This document shows, piece after piece, positions 1 to 7,666 of a stretch of 32,429 bases of DNA. The notes beneath the pieces are model-generated. The model did no database searches, had not been told where the DNA came from, and was given only the letters and a program-made list of their open reading frames with translations. Every line of letters starts with the position of its first letter. Positions within the stretch are counted from its first letter, which is position 1. Source of the stretch: Deltaproteobacteria bacterium (GTDB lineage: Bacteria > Myxococcota_A > UBA9160 > UBA4427); contig JAJDAO010000008.1 in assembly GCA_029261835.1 (NCBI GenBank), forward strand, positions 1 through 32,429. The letters are read 5' to 3'. A program made the translations under genes and the position numbers.

Positions 1-5
1 GGGCG

Positions 6-129
6 GAGGGGTCCCGCGGGGCGAAAAGCGGCACAATGGGGCTTGTTATCTCTATACCCAGCAACGGCGGGGGGGGTTAGTAGATAAGGGGGGGTCGAAA
101 CGGCCGATTTCGCCCCGCGGGACCCCCTC
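6..129. repeat. Large imperfect palindrome (MITE/REP-like)
   Basis: The outer arms, about 27 nt, are almost perfect inverted repeats: GTCCCGCGGGGCGAAA on the left returns as its reverse complement near 105-126. The similarity continues inward, where TTATCT (47-52) pairs with AGATAA (83-88). The axis lies near position 65, so the unit is a roughly 120-nt hairpin-forming sequence. Its left half reappears at 8566-8611, which marks it as a dispersed repeat family rather than a simple terminator. It carries no open frame of its own. Confidence 0.7.
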
Positions 130-279
130 GCCGCGGTGCCAACCCACCCCCTCCGCCCCGGCCGCGCCGCCTCGGGTGGGCCAGCCGGCGGTCTCGGTCT
201 CTGTCACACGTTGGTGTTAACCGTTGGCCCGGCGAGTGGCGCTCGGCATCTTGATCTGCGCTGGAATAGGAATCGGAGG

Positions 280-345
280 TAGACTTCGAGATCGAAACTC
301 CTTAGGGTGTCATCCGTGCCCACGCCAGACGGGGGTGTGGGGTCG
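280..345 (+). repeat. Dispersed repeat, copy 1 (upstream of NERD gene)
   Basis: This stretch starts TAGACTTCGAGA and ends GGGGTCGA. It matches 18230-18294 in the same order and spacing, sharing TAGACTTCGAGA, GAACTCCTT-like and CGGGGGT/GGGGTCGA blocks. Both copies end shortly before a start codon: about 20 nt here, about 42 nt for copy 2. It could be a mobile repeat or a shared 5' leader element; two copies cannot decide. Confidence 0.5.
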
Positions 346-365
346 AATGGTAGTTGGGCGGCACG

Positions 366-1097
366 ATGGATCTCGATGACCTCGCGCAGAGGATATCGGC
401 TGTGTCGAACGACGCGGTCGTTCGGCGCCTATCGAAGCTTCTCATCGACTGGACCCAGGACAACAGCACCGTTCTCTACATCCTTCTTGCACTTTCCGTT
501 GGCTTCGTCATTGGCCGATACCGTGCGTCGCGTACCTCCGCATACCAGAATCGTGGCGAGGCGCTGTTGTCCCGCGTCGTGCAGGCAAACTTCGGCCCTC
601 CTGACTATCACCTGATGAATCACGTCACCCTTCAGCTGAAGGACGGCACAACCCAGGTTGATCACATCCTCGTTTCTAGGTTCGGCGTATTCGTCATCGA
701 GACCAAGGACTACAAAGGTTGGATCTTCGCCAACGCAAAGCAGGCGAACTGGACTCAAGTTCTGTTCAAGCACAAGTTCAAGTTCCAGAATCCGATACTC
801 CAAAACAGCCGGCACGTTCGGGCGGTGCAAGGCATCCTTGATTTCTTACCGCCCGGCGCCATCAAGTCGATTGTCGTCTTCACCGGCGAAGCGGAGTTCA
901 AGACAGAGGTTCCTCAGGGGGTGTTTTGTATCTCCGAGCTCGTTGATCACCTATGCGAACACACTGTCGAGGTCATGTCCCTCAATCGAGTGCAGTTCTG
1001 CGTGGGCCGGCTCGAGACTGCGCGCCTCGCCATCAGTGGCAACACGGACGTTGAGCACGTTCAGAGCCTCGAGCGGAGGCACGGCAGTCCGACCTAG
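366..1097 (+). CDS. Membrane-anchored NERD-domain (nuclease-related) protein
   Basis: The protein has 243 residues. An N-terminal soluble stretch is followed by one membrane helix (about 35-52) and then a NERD domain (about 65-175). NERD domains share the restriction-endonuclease-like core. Here the conserved acid is D99 in QVDHILV, and the E-x-K pair is E112 and K114 in VIETKDYKGW. Further NERD-type markers are W129/Q131 and the Q-N-x-x-x-Q-N-x-x-H motif (141-150). The likely role is cleavage or processing of DNA at the membrane; NERD proteins occur both in housekeeping settings and with defence genes. I prefer ATG 366 (MDLDDL) to an in-frame TTG at 354, although neither has a strong ribosome site. 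The NERD assignment is secure; the biological role is unknown. Confidence 0.85.
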   Translation: MDLDDLAQRISAVSNDAVVRRLSKLLIDWTQDNSTVLYILLALSVGFVIGRYRASRTSAYQNRGEALLSRVVQANFGPPDYHLMNHVTLQLKDGTTQVDHILVSRFGVFVIETKDYKGWIFANAKQANWTQVLFKHKFKFQNPILQNSRHVRAVQGILDFLPPGAIKSIVVFTGEAEFKTEVPQGVFCISELVDHLCEHTVEVMSLNRVQFCVGRLETARLAISGNTDVEHVQSLERRHGSPT

Positions 1098-1315
1098 CCC
1101 TATGGGCTCAAGCGCACTCAGAGCGCTACTGCTAGCTAGGTGCCGCCCAACACCGCGTTGCAGTCGGACAGGCTAGGGCTTCGGTCCAATTGAATCGTGG
1201 TATCCTGCGGGCATCTGTGGTGTGTCAGTGGGGGTTGCAGGTCGCCGCTGAACGCTGATCCGTGGGGGGCGGCATGCGCGGGACGCGCTGCTAGTATGGC
1301 ATGATGGAGTCCTGA

Positions 1316-1741
1316 ATGGTTGATTCCGAGACTACCGAAGAGGCAACCGAGGAGCCAGCCAGCGGCGAACTCAAGGGCGTACCCAAGGGCAGACAGTCGT
1401 TCTCCAAGGTCCGCCGTGAACTTTCGGATGAAGAACTCTCCTCTCCCGCGGTCCAGCGAATGCTGATCGACGAGATCGAGAGACTTGAGCGTGACAACAC
1501 TAGGTTGGGGGGCTTCCAGGACCGCTTCCACGGTGCGGACAGAAGAGTTGGAATTCTCGAAGAGAAACTGCAGCAGTCTCACTCTGGCGAGATCATCTTC
1601 GGTGTCTGCCTGACTGTTGGTGCGGCGGCAATGGGGTATGCGCCTGCAGCCTGGTCGAACCAACCAGACGGTTGGCTGTCGCTCGCTTTTGGGGTTCTCT
1701 TGGTTGCAGGCGGTATTGCGTCACGGGTGGTCCACAGATGA
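1316..1741 (+). CDS. Small coiled-coil protein with two C-terminal membrane helices
   Basis: The protein has 141 residues. A Glu/Ser/Thr-rich acidic N-terminus (1-20) precedes a charged helical stretch with coiled-coil character (about 50-93). Two hydrophobic segments follow (about 95-113 and 118-138), and the protein ends VVHR. The ATG has a good ribosome site, GGAG at 1306-1309. The last codons overlap the next gene by ATGA (1738-1741), so the two are probably translationally coupled. The topology suggests a cytoplasmic coiled coil tethered to the membrane. No family was recognised. Confidence 0.75.
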   Translation: MVDSETTEEATEEPASGELKGVPKGRQSFSKVRRELSDEELSSPAVQRMLIDEIERLERDNTRLGGFQDRFHGADRRVGILEEKLQQSHSGEIIFGVCLTVGAAAMGYAPAAWSNQPDGWLSLAFGVLLVAGGIASRVVHR

Positions 1742-2100
1742 GCGTCCAAATCTCGAGGATCGCCGACGCAGGCGACCTGGAAAAGGAAAGAATCATCTTG
1801 AGGGTCTCGTCCGATGGCGATATCGGGCAATACGCGATGCTCCGAGCTGAATTCGAGGACGGATCAGTCACAACGGCTGTCACAGACGTATTCTGGTTTC
1901 CTGATCAAGGAATTAGTTCGGGCGACGTCGTGGTTCTCTACTCAAAATCCGGAAACAGCAGAGTCAGGGGGAACAAGAACGAAACGAGGTCCCACTTCTT
2001 CTACTGGGGCCTCGATAGGTCGATCTGGGGGACGGAAGAGCATTCAGCAGTGCTCCTGCGTGTCGCCGATTGGCACTCCTACAATCCCCAAGATCGCTAG
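1738..2100 (+). CDS. Small beta-rich hypothetical protein, coupled to the upstream gene
   Basis: The protein has 120 residues. The ATG at 1738 overlaps the previous stop codon (ATGA), which is why I chose it over longer frames. The pattern is strand-rich: SVQISRIADAG, ERIILRV, GDVVVLYSKSG, then THFFYWGLD-like RSHFFYWGLDRSIWG and SAVLLRVAD. A GD-x-VVLY block followed by a W and an acidic/AVLL block is reminiscent of lamin-tail-like sandwich proteins, but this is only resemblance by eye. It has no signal peptide or membrane segment. Because it is coupled to a membrane coiled-coil protein downstream of a NERD nuclease-like gene, the three may act together; that is inference. Confidence 0.6.
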   Translation: MSVQISRIADAGDLEKERIILRVSSDGDIGQYAMLRAEFEDGSVTTAVTDVFWFPDQGISSGDVVVLYSKSGNSRVRGNKNETRSHFFYWGLDRSIWGTEEHSAVLLRVADWHSYNPQDR

Positions 2101-2190
2101 AACTGCACGCCGCCCAGCACCCATGAAGCCACCCGTTGGCAATAGGCAATCACGTCCCGAGACGCCTACCCGGCGGAAGACCCCACGTTC

Positions 2191-2612
2191 TCACCGGCCT
2201 CCACTGCCACCTGATATACCCACAAGCGCTTCCAAGATCGCATCAGCCACCTTCCGCCTCGGTTCGTGCTGGCCCGCCCGGTACTTGAGCAGGGCCCGAG
2301 CGTCGATCCCCGAAAGACGGGAAACCTCAGCAATCGACACACCCTGGAGTCTGCGCTGTATGAACTCCGCCTCATCGCCGAGGTCGTAGACGGCCTGGGG
2401 ATCGGCAGTGAGGACACCTTCAGTCTGCTGTTCGAGGAGATTCGTCTCCTTTCCAATCTGCCGTATCAACCCGACCTGGACGTGCCTTCGTCCGAGTAGC
2501 CCGATCGTGTCCCAGTCGCACGGGTTTCCCTTCGAGTCGGCACTCTTCGCTTCCGGATGATTACGAAAGCGAGCGAGAACCTTCGAGTAGGTCTGGACCC
2601 TGATGACCGGCG
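2191..2612 (-). pseudogene. 5'-truncated hypothetical gene with C-terminal HTH-like segment
   Basis: The reading frame runs straight out of the IS21 end (2613) with no native start; a TTG start would lie inside the IS terminal repeat. The surviving 140 or so residues hold a charged block (YSKVLARFRNHPEAKS, DWDTIGLLGRRHV, IRQIGKETNLLEQ) and an HTH-like end (VSIAEVSRLSGIDARALLKYRAG). I recognise the block as recurring in uncharacterised bacterial proteins but know no function. The missing 5' part is not found beyond the other IS end (after 5085), so the insertion was accompanied by deletion or rearrangement. Confidence 0.6.
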
Positions 2613-2704
2613 TCAACTATTCATTCCGGCCGGCGACAACTACTTCTTCCGCTGTGGTGATGTCCCTATGACGTCGCCTTAGTGGAGCACCCCGGAGATG
2701 TCTT

Positions 2705-3508
2705 TCACTTCCGGGTCTTCTGCTTGGCTGCCCGCCGCCCTTGGGCGGCGGGCTTCTTCGCTTCTTCGACCTGCTGCTGTGCTTCGGCCGTCCGGTAGCT
2801 GGGCACGTCGAACTCGACGATCACCGAGTGGTGAACGATCCGGTCGATCGCAGCGGCGGTCGCCATGGGGCTCTGGAAGATCTCCTCCCATTGACTGAAC
2901 ACCATGTTGCTGGTCACGATCAGTGAGCGGCGCTCATAGCGCTCGGCGATCAGCGTGAACAGCACCTCTGCCTCGTCGGCGCGGTGCTTCAGGTAGCCAA
3001 GATCATCCAGGATCAGGACCTCGAAGTTGTCGAGCTTGCGCAGTGCCCTGGGTAGATCGAGATCGCGCTTCGCTGCCAGGAGATTCTGGACCAGCTTGAA
3101 CGTCGGCGTGAAGTACACCGAGTGCCCTCGCTCGATCAGTCGATGGCCGAGTGCGGCCATCGCGTGCGTCTTCCCGGTTCCGGGCAGACCGAACGCCAGC
3201 ACGTTCACCGCCCGATCGAGGAAGGCACCCGTAGCCAGCTCCTCGAGCTTCTGCTGGAGCTTCGCCGGGAAGCGGGTGAGGTCGAGATGGTCCCACGTCT
3301 TGCCGGCCGGCAGCTTCGCGGCACGGCGGAGACGGTCCTCGCGGCGCTGCTGACGATCACCGGCCTCGAGTTCGAGCACTTCGAGCAGGGTCTCGAGGGC
3401 CGTACCCTGCTCGGCCGAGAGGAAGCGTGGCACGACCTCTGCGGCTACGGTCGGCAGCCGGAACTCGCTGCAGAGTGCCTGGATCCTCTCCTGATGAGGC
3501 ATCGTCAT
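2705..3508 (-). CDS. istB: IS21-family transposition helper ATPase IstB
   Basis: The protein has 267 residues and is the AAA+ regulator that loads and stimulates the IstA transposase. The Walker A motif is GLPGTGKTH (107-115), Walker B is LILDDLGY (165-172), the sensor region is VTSNM (198-202), and a DR pair (222-223) fits the arginine finger. The ATG at 3506-3508 overlaps the istA stop (ATGA), so translation is coupled; a longer in-frame GTG/ATG start would lie inside istA. A perfect 11-bp-stem hairpin (2730-2753) sits in the codons for the Arg/Ala-rich tail. The length is normal for IstB. Confidence 0.95.
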   Translation of the reverse strand: MTMPHQERIQALCSEFRLPTVAAEVVPRFLSAEQGTALETLLEVLELEAGDRQQRREDRLRRAAKLPAGKTWDHLDLTRFPAKLQQKLEELATGAFLDRAVNVLAFGLPGTGKTHAMAALGHRLIERGHSVYFTPTFKLVQNLLAAKRDLDLPRALRKLDNFEVLILDDLGYLKHRADEAEVLFTLIAERYERRSLIVTSNMVFSQWEEIFQSPMATAAAIDRIVHHSVIVEFDVPSYRTAEAQQQVEEAKKPAAQGRRAAKQKTRK

Positions 3509-4989
3509 CGGCCCACCTCCGCGAGCAGTGCGTCGTAGACGCGAAGGTCCGGGGCCACGGGTGTGGTCAGCTCCGGGATGATGGGCGCAACCGGCGCCGC
3601 CAGATCGCGCACCGTCGTGTATTCGAACCATCGGCCCGCATCGAGCAACTCGCGAAGCGCTTGCTCGACCACGCTCTCCATCGTACTCGCCGCCAGGTGG
3701 AGGGTTCGGACGTAGTCGACATCGGCCCGTTGACCGCGGAACCGACAGAGCGCATCGTAGGCTTCCCGGAACGTTGCCGACGGGAAGAGTTCCTCCCGAT
3801 AGCGATAGCGCGCGAAGGCCCCTGGCTTGCGCACCAGCGACCAGATCACGTGCCGGTAGTCGATCCAGTGTTCTTGGCCCCCTCGAAGGCGCGGCATCCG
3901 CTCCACACGCTCACCGCGGTAGTAGATCTCCACGTCGTTGGCGTACTGCCGTGCCTCGATCTCGTAACCCCGAAGGCGCGAGGGCACCGAGTAGGTCTTG
4001 TTCGCGATCCGCACTGTGCTCCACTTCCGCACCTTCACGCGGTACGTCGTGTAGGCGGGAACCCGGGTGGAGGGAAGCGGCAACAGGTGAGCCCGCTCTT
4101 CGGCGAGCCGTCCGAGGGTCGGTCGGTTTAGCCGCTGCACGCCCTCCTGAACGAAGCGCTCGTATGCCTCGACGGTGTCGAAGTCGCGGCTGCCCCGGAT
4201 CACCAGCGCCTGGGCGAGGGCGGACTTGAGCCGGTGGTGGGCTTGCTCGACCACGCCGTTCTCGTGGGAGCGACCAGGATGAATCCGAGTCGATTGCATC
4301 CCGTAGTGGGCGAGCATCGCTGCGAAGCGCTCCGTCAGGGCTCGCCCACCGCTTCGCTTCAGCTCGTGGGTGGCAGCCGAGAGGTTGTCGCTCCGCGCGA
4401 TCAACGGCACGCCGCCAAGCGACCACAAAGCATCCTGCAGCCCGTCGACCAGAGCCTCGAACGTCTCTCCGAAGGCCAGACCGACCGAGCGCCAGCCGCT
4501 GAAGGACAGGACGAACTCGAAGAGCAGATGATCGAAGAGTTCACCGGCCACGCGGACGCCGAGCTCGGTGCCGTGGGTGAAGTCCACCTGGGCCTCTCGG
4601 CCCGGCGGATGGACCTGCTCGAAGTAGACCTCTCGATCGGGCCCATGAAGTGCCCGCCAATCGCGCATCCGGCGCTGCAGGGTCCGGAGCTGGCCGGGCC
4701 CGAAACGGCCTGGGTATCGGCTCTCCAACAGATCGAGCACCGTCGTGGCCTCCAGGATCCGCTCCTCGTCGTGCAGCAGCAGAGGAACGAGCTCCTCTGC
4801 CCACACGCCCTCGAAAGGGTCCCGCCGTGTGCGCCACGTGCGAGGCGTCCGCCGCTCTGACGGCAACTGCCCCGACTCCCACTTCCGGGCCGTTCGTACG
4901 CCCATCCCCGAGGCTGCGGCCGCAGCCTCCTGCGTCTTCCCTTCCATGCGCTTCTGCCTCAACAACCGAACCTGTTCGTCCGTCACCAT
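3505..4989 (-). CDS. istA: IS21-family transposase IstA
   Basis: The protein has 494 residues. It has an N-terminal HTH (about 5-45, with TQEAAAAASGMGVRTARKWESG) and an RNase-H-fold catalytic core. The DDE triad is D136 (QVDFTHG), D201 (ARSDNLSAA) and most likely E248 (HENGVVEQAH). A C-terminal beta domain with IANKTYSVPSRLRGYEI is typical of the family (Mu-transposase-like C-terminus). The ATG at 4987-4989 lies downstream of a GAGGAGG ribosome site. The frame shows no break, and it is followed by istB with an ATGA overlap. Confidence 0.95.
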   Translation of the reverse strand: MVTDEQVRLLRQKRMEGKTQEAAAAASGMGVRTARKWESGQLPSERRTPRTWRTRRDPFEGVWAEELVPLLLHDEERILEATTVLDLLESRYPGRFGPGQLRTLQRRMRDWRALHGPDREVYFEQVHPPGREAQVDFTHGTELGVRVAGELFDHLLFEFVLSFSGWRSVGLAFGETFEALVDGLQDALWSLGGVPLIARSDNLSAATHELKRSGGRALTERFAAMLAHYGMQSTRIHPGRSHENGVVEQAHHRLKSALAQALVIRGSRDFDTVEAYERFVQEGVQRLNRPTLGRLAEERAHLLPLPSTRVPAYTTYRVKVRKWSTVRIANKTYSVPSRLRGYEIEARQYANDVEIYYRGERVERMPRLRGGQEHWIDYRHVIWSLVRKPGAFARYRYREELFPSATFREAYDALCRFRGQRADVDYVRTLHLAASTMESVVEQALRELLDAGRWFEYTTVRDLAAPVAPIIPELTTPVAPDLRVYDALLAEVGR

Positions 4990-5105
4990 CCCTGCGCCCC
5001 CCTCCTCAGAGGGTCGCAGGCGTCAACTACGACAACGAACCGGCAGTTCTAGTTGTCGCTGGGCGGCAGAAGTAATTGTCGTTGATCAGCACCGCCCTGA
5101 ATGTC

Positions 5106-5309
5106 GTGTATAAGGGGTGGACCTACTGTGAGATACCGATCGAGGCGTCCGCAGGTGGGACATATCGAACTGCGGTGAATAGACGCGAGGAGCCTTCTGG
5201 AGTTCTAGGAAAGACGGTCTCCATCGACATCCGGGTTGTCGATGATCAAGGAGACGCTCTTGCATATCCATCACGGTGTTACGCCAAGCGTCCGCGTTTA
5301 GGAAAGTAG
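5106..5309 (+). CDS. Short ORF beside IS21, possibly a truncated gene
   Basis: This is an open frame of 67 codons from a GTG (VYKGWTYCEIPIEA), open upstream to the IS end at about 5076. The YKGW opening, SIDIRVVDDQG strand and AYPSRCYAK ending look like a small single-domain protein. There is no ribosome site, so it may be the 3' remnant of a gene cut by the IS. I know no family. The rest of 5086-5459 holds nothing else I can support. Confidence 0.3.
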   Translation: MYKGWTYCEIPIEASAGGTYRTAVNRREEPSGVLGKTVSIDIRVVDDQGDALAYPSRCYAKRPRLGK

Positions 5310-5459
5310 CTGTCGCAGTCGCCGCACAACGGACCACGCATCAGCGGCGTTGACTAGCGCGGCCGACTCCACCGATTCGGAAGAGAGCTAGAAGCCCGCA
5401 GATGCAGAGATGTCCCCGGGCTAGAGTGTCAACGACGCGTCCTGCCGCTCAGAAGAGTG

Positions 5460-5963
5460 TCAGTCTGAACGACAACGGGTGAAGACCGAGTTCAGCCGCC
5501 GATTCTCCAGCGTGTCCATCACATAGAGATCGAAGGGATACATGGTTCGCACCTCGGTTACCGTGTCGGATGAGGAAGCTCTTCCGAGTCGAGTGCGAAT
5601 GATCTTGTACGTGTGACCTGCTTCGGCGTGGAAGAGAAATCGGCATATCATGCTGTCCCGGAGATCCCGGGCGGCTGGAGTCATCTCTTCGCCTCGGATG
5701 GTGACCCTTGCCGATATGGCGCGGGTCCCCGGAAGCAATTCGAATCGCCGCCCGTCGACCTCTAGATCGTCGATTCGCAGGATGCGAGTCTTGCCCGACT
5801 CAAAGATAGCGACCTCGGACTTCGGCCTTGGATCGCCGGGATACATTCGCACGGGGCTGGTCGAGCAAGAGAGGTTCGCAGCGGCTAGGAGCAGAAGCAG
5901 GAGCCCGGCCGAGTGCGGCAACCTGAATCGGGATCTTGAGAAACGAGTACGAATGAATTCCAT
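5460..5963 (-). CDS. Small exported lipoprotein, unknown function
   Basis: The protein has 167 residues. The chosen ATG (5961-5963) has GGAGGAG about 10 nt upstream and gives a clear signal: MEFIRTRFSRSRFRLP, a Leu-rich core (AGLLLLLLAAANL), then SC. The lipobox is slightly atypical (A-N-L-S-C). The mature part has an IFESGKTRILRIDDLEVDG block and an ELLPGTRAISARVTIRG block. This resembles small envelope proteins in which a beta unit ends with a PG-(T/H)-hydrophobic strand, a PEGA-like layout. It then continues with HTYKIIRTRLG, ending RCRSD. It lies downstream of the matrixin gene on the same strand. Confidence 0.7.
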   Translation of the reverse strand: MEFIRTRFSRSRFRLPHSAGLLLLLLAAANLSCSTSPVRMYPGDPRPKSEVAIFESGKTRILRIDDLEVDGRRFELLPGTRAISARVTIRGEEMTPAARDLRDSMICRFLFHAEAGHTYKIIRTRLGRASSSDTVTEVRTMYPFDLYVMDTLENRRLNSVFTRCRSD

Positions 5964-6048
5964 GCGATTAGATCTCCTCCACGCGTCTGTTGCCGAAGAC
6001 TGCCGCTCGTCCAATGGATCCGGCTTCAGCGACTTGGGTGGCGCCCCA

Positions 6049-6213
6049 CTACGGCGCACCCTGAGGCTCTGTGACCTCGAACCGGATTACGGTGAACCGC
6101 TCGGCGTTGATGAGAACCTCGATCTCTCGGCTCCCGGCGACGTCGTCGCTCCGCAGTGCGAGGATGCCGACGGGGGAGCTGTGAAGTGTGAAGCTGACAC
6201 AACTCACACCCAT
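6049..6213 (-). CDS. Short ORF in frame with and after the matrixin stop codon
   Basis: There are 54 codons from an ATG at 6211-6213. The frame is the same as that of the matrixin gene, separated from it by that gene's TGA and six codons. Codons after the first ten mostly end in G or C (SSPVGILALRSDD, EIEVLINAERFTVIRFEV), as in the real genes around it. This suggests genuine coding or recently coding sequence. There is no ribosome site. It could be a small protein, or the former C-terminal domain of the protease cut off by a nonsense change. Confidence 0.35.
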   Translation of the reverse strand: MGVSCVSFTLHSSPVGILALRSDDVAGSREIEVLINAERFTVIRFEVTEPQGAP

Positions 6214-6231
6214 CTGTGGGATACTCGACGA

Positions 6232-7497
6232 TCAGAACGCCCCGTATTCGTACTGATAGAGGGCCCAGAGCGTCCGACGATCTCGTTCGCTCAGTTCGAG
6301 CGATGCATCGCTCTCGTACGTCGGGTACATGACGTCACCAGGGAAGGGACTGTGCCCCCAAATGCCCAGGGCATGCCCAGTCTCGTGCTGCAGAACATGG
6401 AAGACCTCAGACTGAGGGCGTTCCCGACCATTGCCAAATAGGGGCCAGACGCGGATGTTCGCGCTGCGTTGCTCAGTGCGTGTGAGATCCCAGAAACGAC
6501 GAGCGTGGGCGCGGCCCAAAACAGGTGTTGCCGAGTAGTCCTCGAAGCGAATCCGGATGTGGGCGCCCCGCTCGCGCTGAACGAATCGAAAGCTCGGGAC
6601 GCCAGGCCCTACGATGTCCTGCCAGGACAGAACTGCGCGTCTTGTGTCGGCTATCAGGGAATCGGGATCGGCGACGAGATCGCGGCTGGGCTGCTCGACG
6701 TAGACAGCGAGCGGCATCTGCGACGAATCAAAGCGAACAACCCAGCTCCCGCCGTAGCGAGAAGGCAGGAGGGCCTGGTCCAGATAGTGCGACCCTTCGA
6801 GAATCGTCGCCAGCTTCGTCTCAGCCCGATCTCGATCCTCCACTCGGCCGAGAGCCGAGAGCGTATCGGCGTAGTGCCGCCAAACGACAGCCACGTCATA
6901 GCGTTCGCTCCCCTCGACATATGCGCGCGCAGCCAAGCTAGCTTCGTATTGCCGAGACGCATGTTCGTAGTCTTCGAGCTTGCGATACGCATCGCCCATC
7001 ATCGAGTGCGCGACCGCTACCCGGTAATCGTGGGGCACGCGATCGGCCGCGGTCAACTCGAGCGCCTCTGCGAGCGTCTGCTCTCCTTCATCAAGACGCC
7101 CCTGGAGAACTCGCAGAGGTCCAAGTTGCATTCTTAGCGGCAGCTCGTAGTCACTCTTGGAGCCGAACCAGTCCTGGACACGCTCGAGCGCCAGAACCAC
7201 ATGGGATTCCGCGTCGCCGTAGTCTTCGGACACGGCTGCCGCATTGGCCATCAGCAAGTGAGCCTCTATGACGCGCTGTTGATACTTCGATCGCGACCGG
7301 GGCCGATCGATCACCCCTTGCTCGGCCTCCGCGAGCGCCACGTCGAGAAGTTGAGCAGCTTGGTCTGGATACCCGTGCTTGATCAGCTGCCCGGCCTGGA
7401 TGATGCCACGGGTCCAGGCGTCATATTGTGGTAGTTGGTGGGCGCAGCTGATCAACAGGAGTGCGCAGCCGATCAGGATCGCATGCTTGGGGATCAT
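6232..7497 (-). CDS. Matrixin-like zinc metalloprotease with TPR-like N-terminal region, lipoprotein
   Basis: The protein has 421 residues. The signal MIPKHAILIGCALLLISC ends in a good lipobox (L-I-S-C18). Residues about 30-240 are helical pairs of TPR type (YPDQAAQLLDVALAEAEQ, GRLDEGEQTLAEALEL, DYEHASRQYEASLAA). The C-terminal third is a metzincin catalytic domain with zinc motif HETGHALGIWGH (H371, E372, H375, H381), Met-turn DVMYPTY (M390) and the usual closing ELSERDRRTLWALY. This is a peptidase of the M10 matrixin type acting at the cell envelope, with the TPRs as a likely partner- or substrate-binding part. No cysteine-switch propeptide motif is visible. The protease call is strong; the substrate is unknown. 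Confidence 0.9.
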   Translation of the reverse strand: MIPKHAILIGCALLLISCAHQLPQYDAWTRGIIQAGQLIKHGYPDQAAQLLDVALAEAEQGVIDRPRSRSKYQQRVIEAHLLMANAAAVSEDYGDAESHVVLALERVQDWFGSKSDYELPLRMQLGPLRVLQGRLDEGEQTLAEALELTAADRVPHDYRVAVAHSMMGDAYRKLEDYEHASRQYEASLAARAYVEGSERYDVAVVWRHYADTLSALGRVEDRDRAETKLATILEGSHYLDQALLPSRYGGSWVVRFDSSQMPLAVYVEQPSRDLVADPDSLIADTRRAVLSWQDIVGPGVPSFRFVQRERGAHIRIRFEDYSATPVLGRAHARRFWDLTRTEQRSANIRVWPLFGNGRERPQSEVFHVLQHETGHALGIWGHSPFPGDVMYPTYESDASLELSERDRRTLWALYQYEYGAF

Positions 7498-7666
7498 TCG
7501 CGCCCTCCGCTGTTGCCGCCCGAGCCGCCCCTACAATTGCAGTCTACTCGAATGGATATGAATTCAATGCAAGGCAGATGATTCCACTGGACCAGACTCA
7601 GCCGACCGAACCGTCTACCCGCAGGACAGACGAGCCGGGGGCGGATGGGGGTTGCGCGGCGAGCAT

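Larger units (their letters stand above)
2613..5085 (-). mobile_element. IS21-family insertion sequence
   Basis: The element carries istA and istB in the usual order with an ATGA overlap. The two ends share TCAAC followed by similar blocks: GGCGACAACTACTTCTTCCG on the left matches CAGCGACAACTAGAACTGCC and GACAATTACTTCTGCCG on the inverted right end. Repeated GACAA-type units inside the ends are typical of IS21 elements, which bear multiple transposase-binding repeats. I set the borders at TCAAC/GTTGA. No direct target repeat is visible with these borders, so they may be off by a few bases, or one flank may have been lost. Both genes look intact, so the element may still be active. Confidence 0.85.

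Noticed and set aside
2597..5095. Target-site duplication for the IS21 element
   Set aside because: The bases next to the chosen ends (CCGGCG and TCAGCA) do not match; moving the border to TGAT also gives no match.
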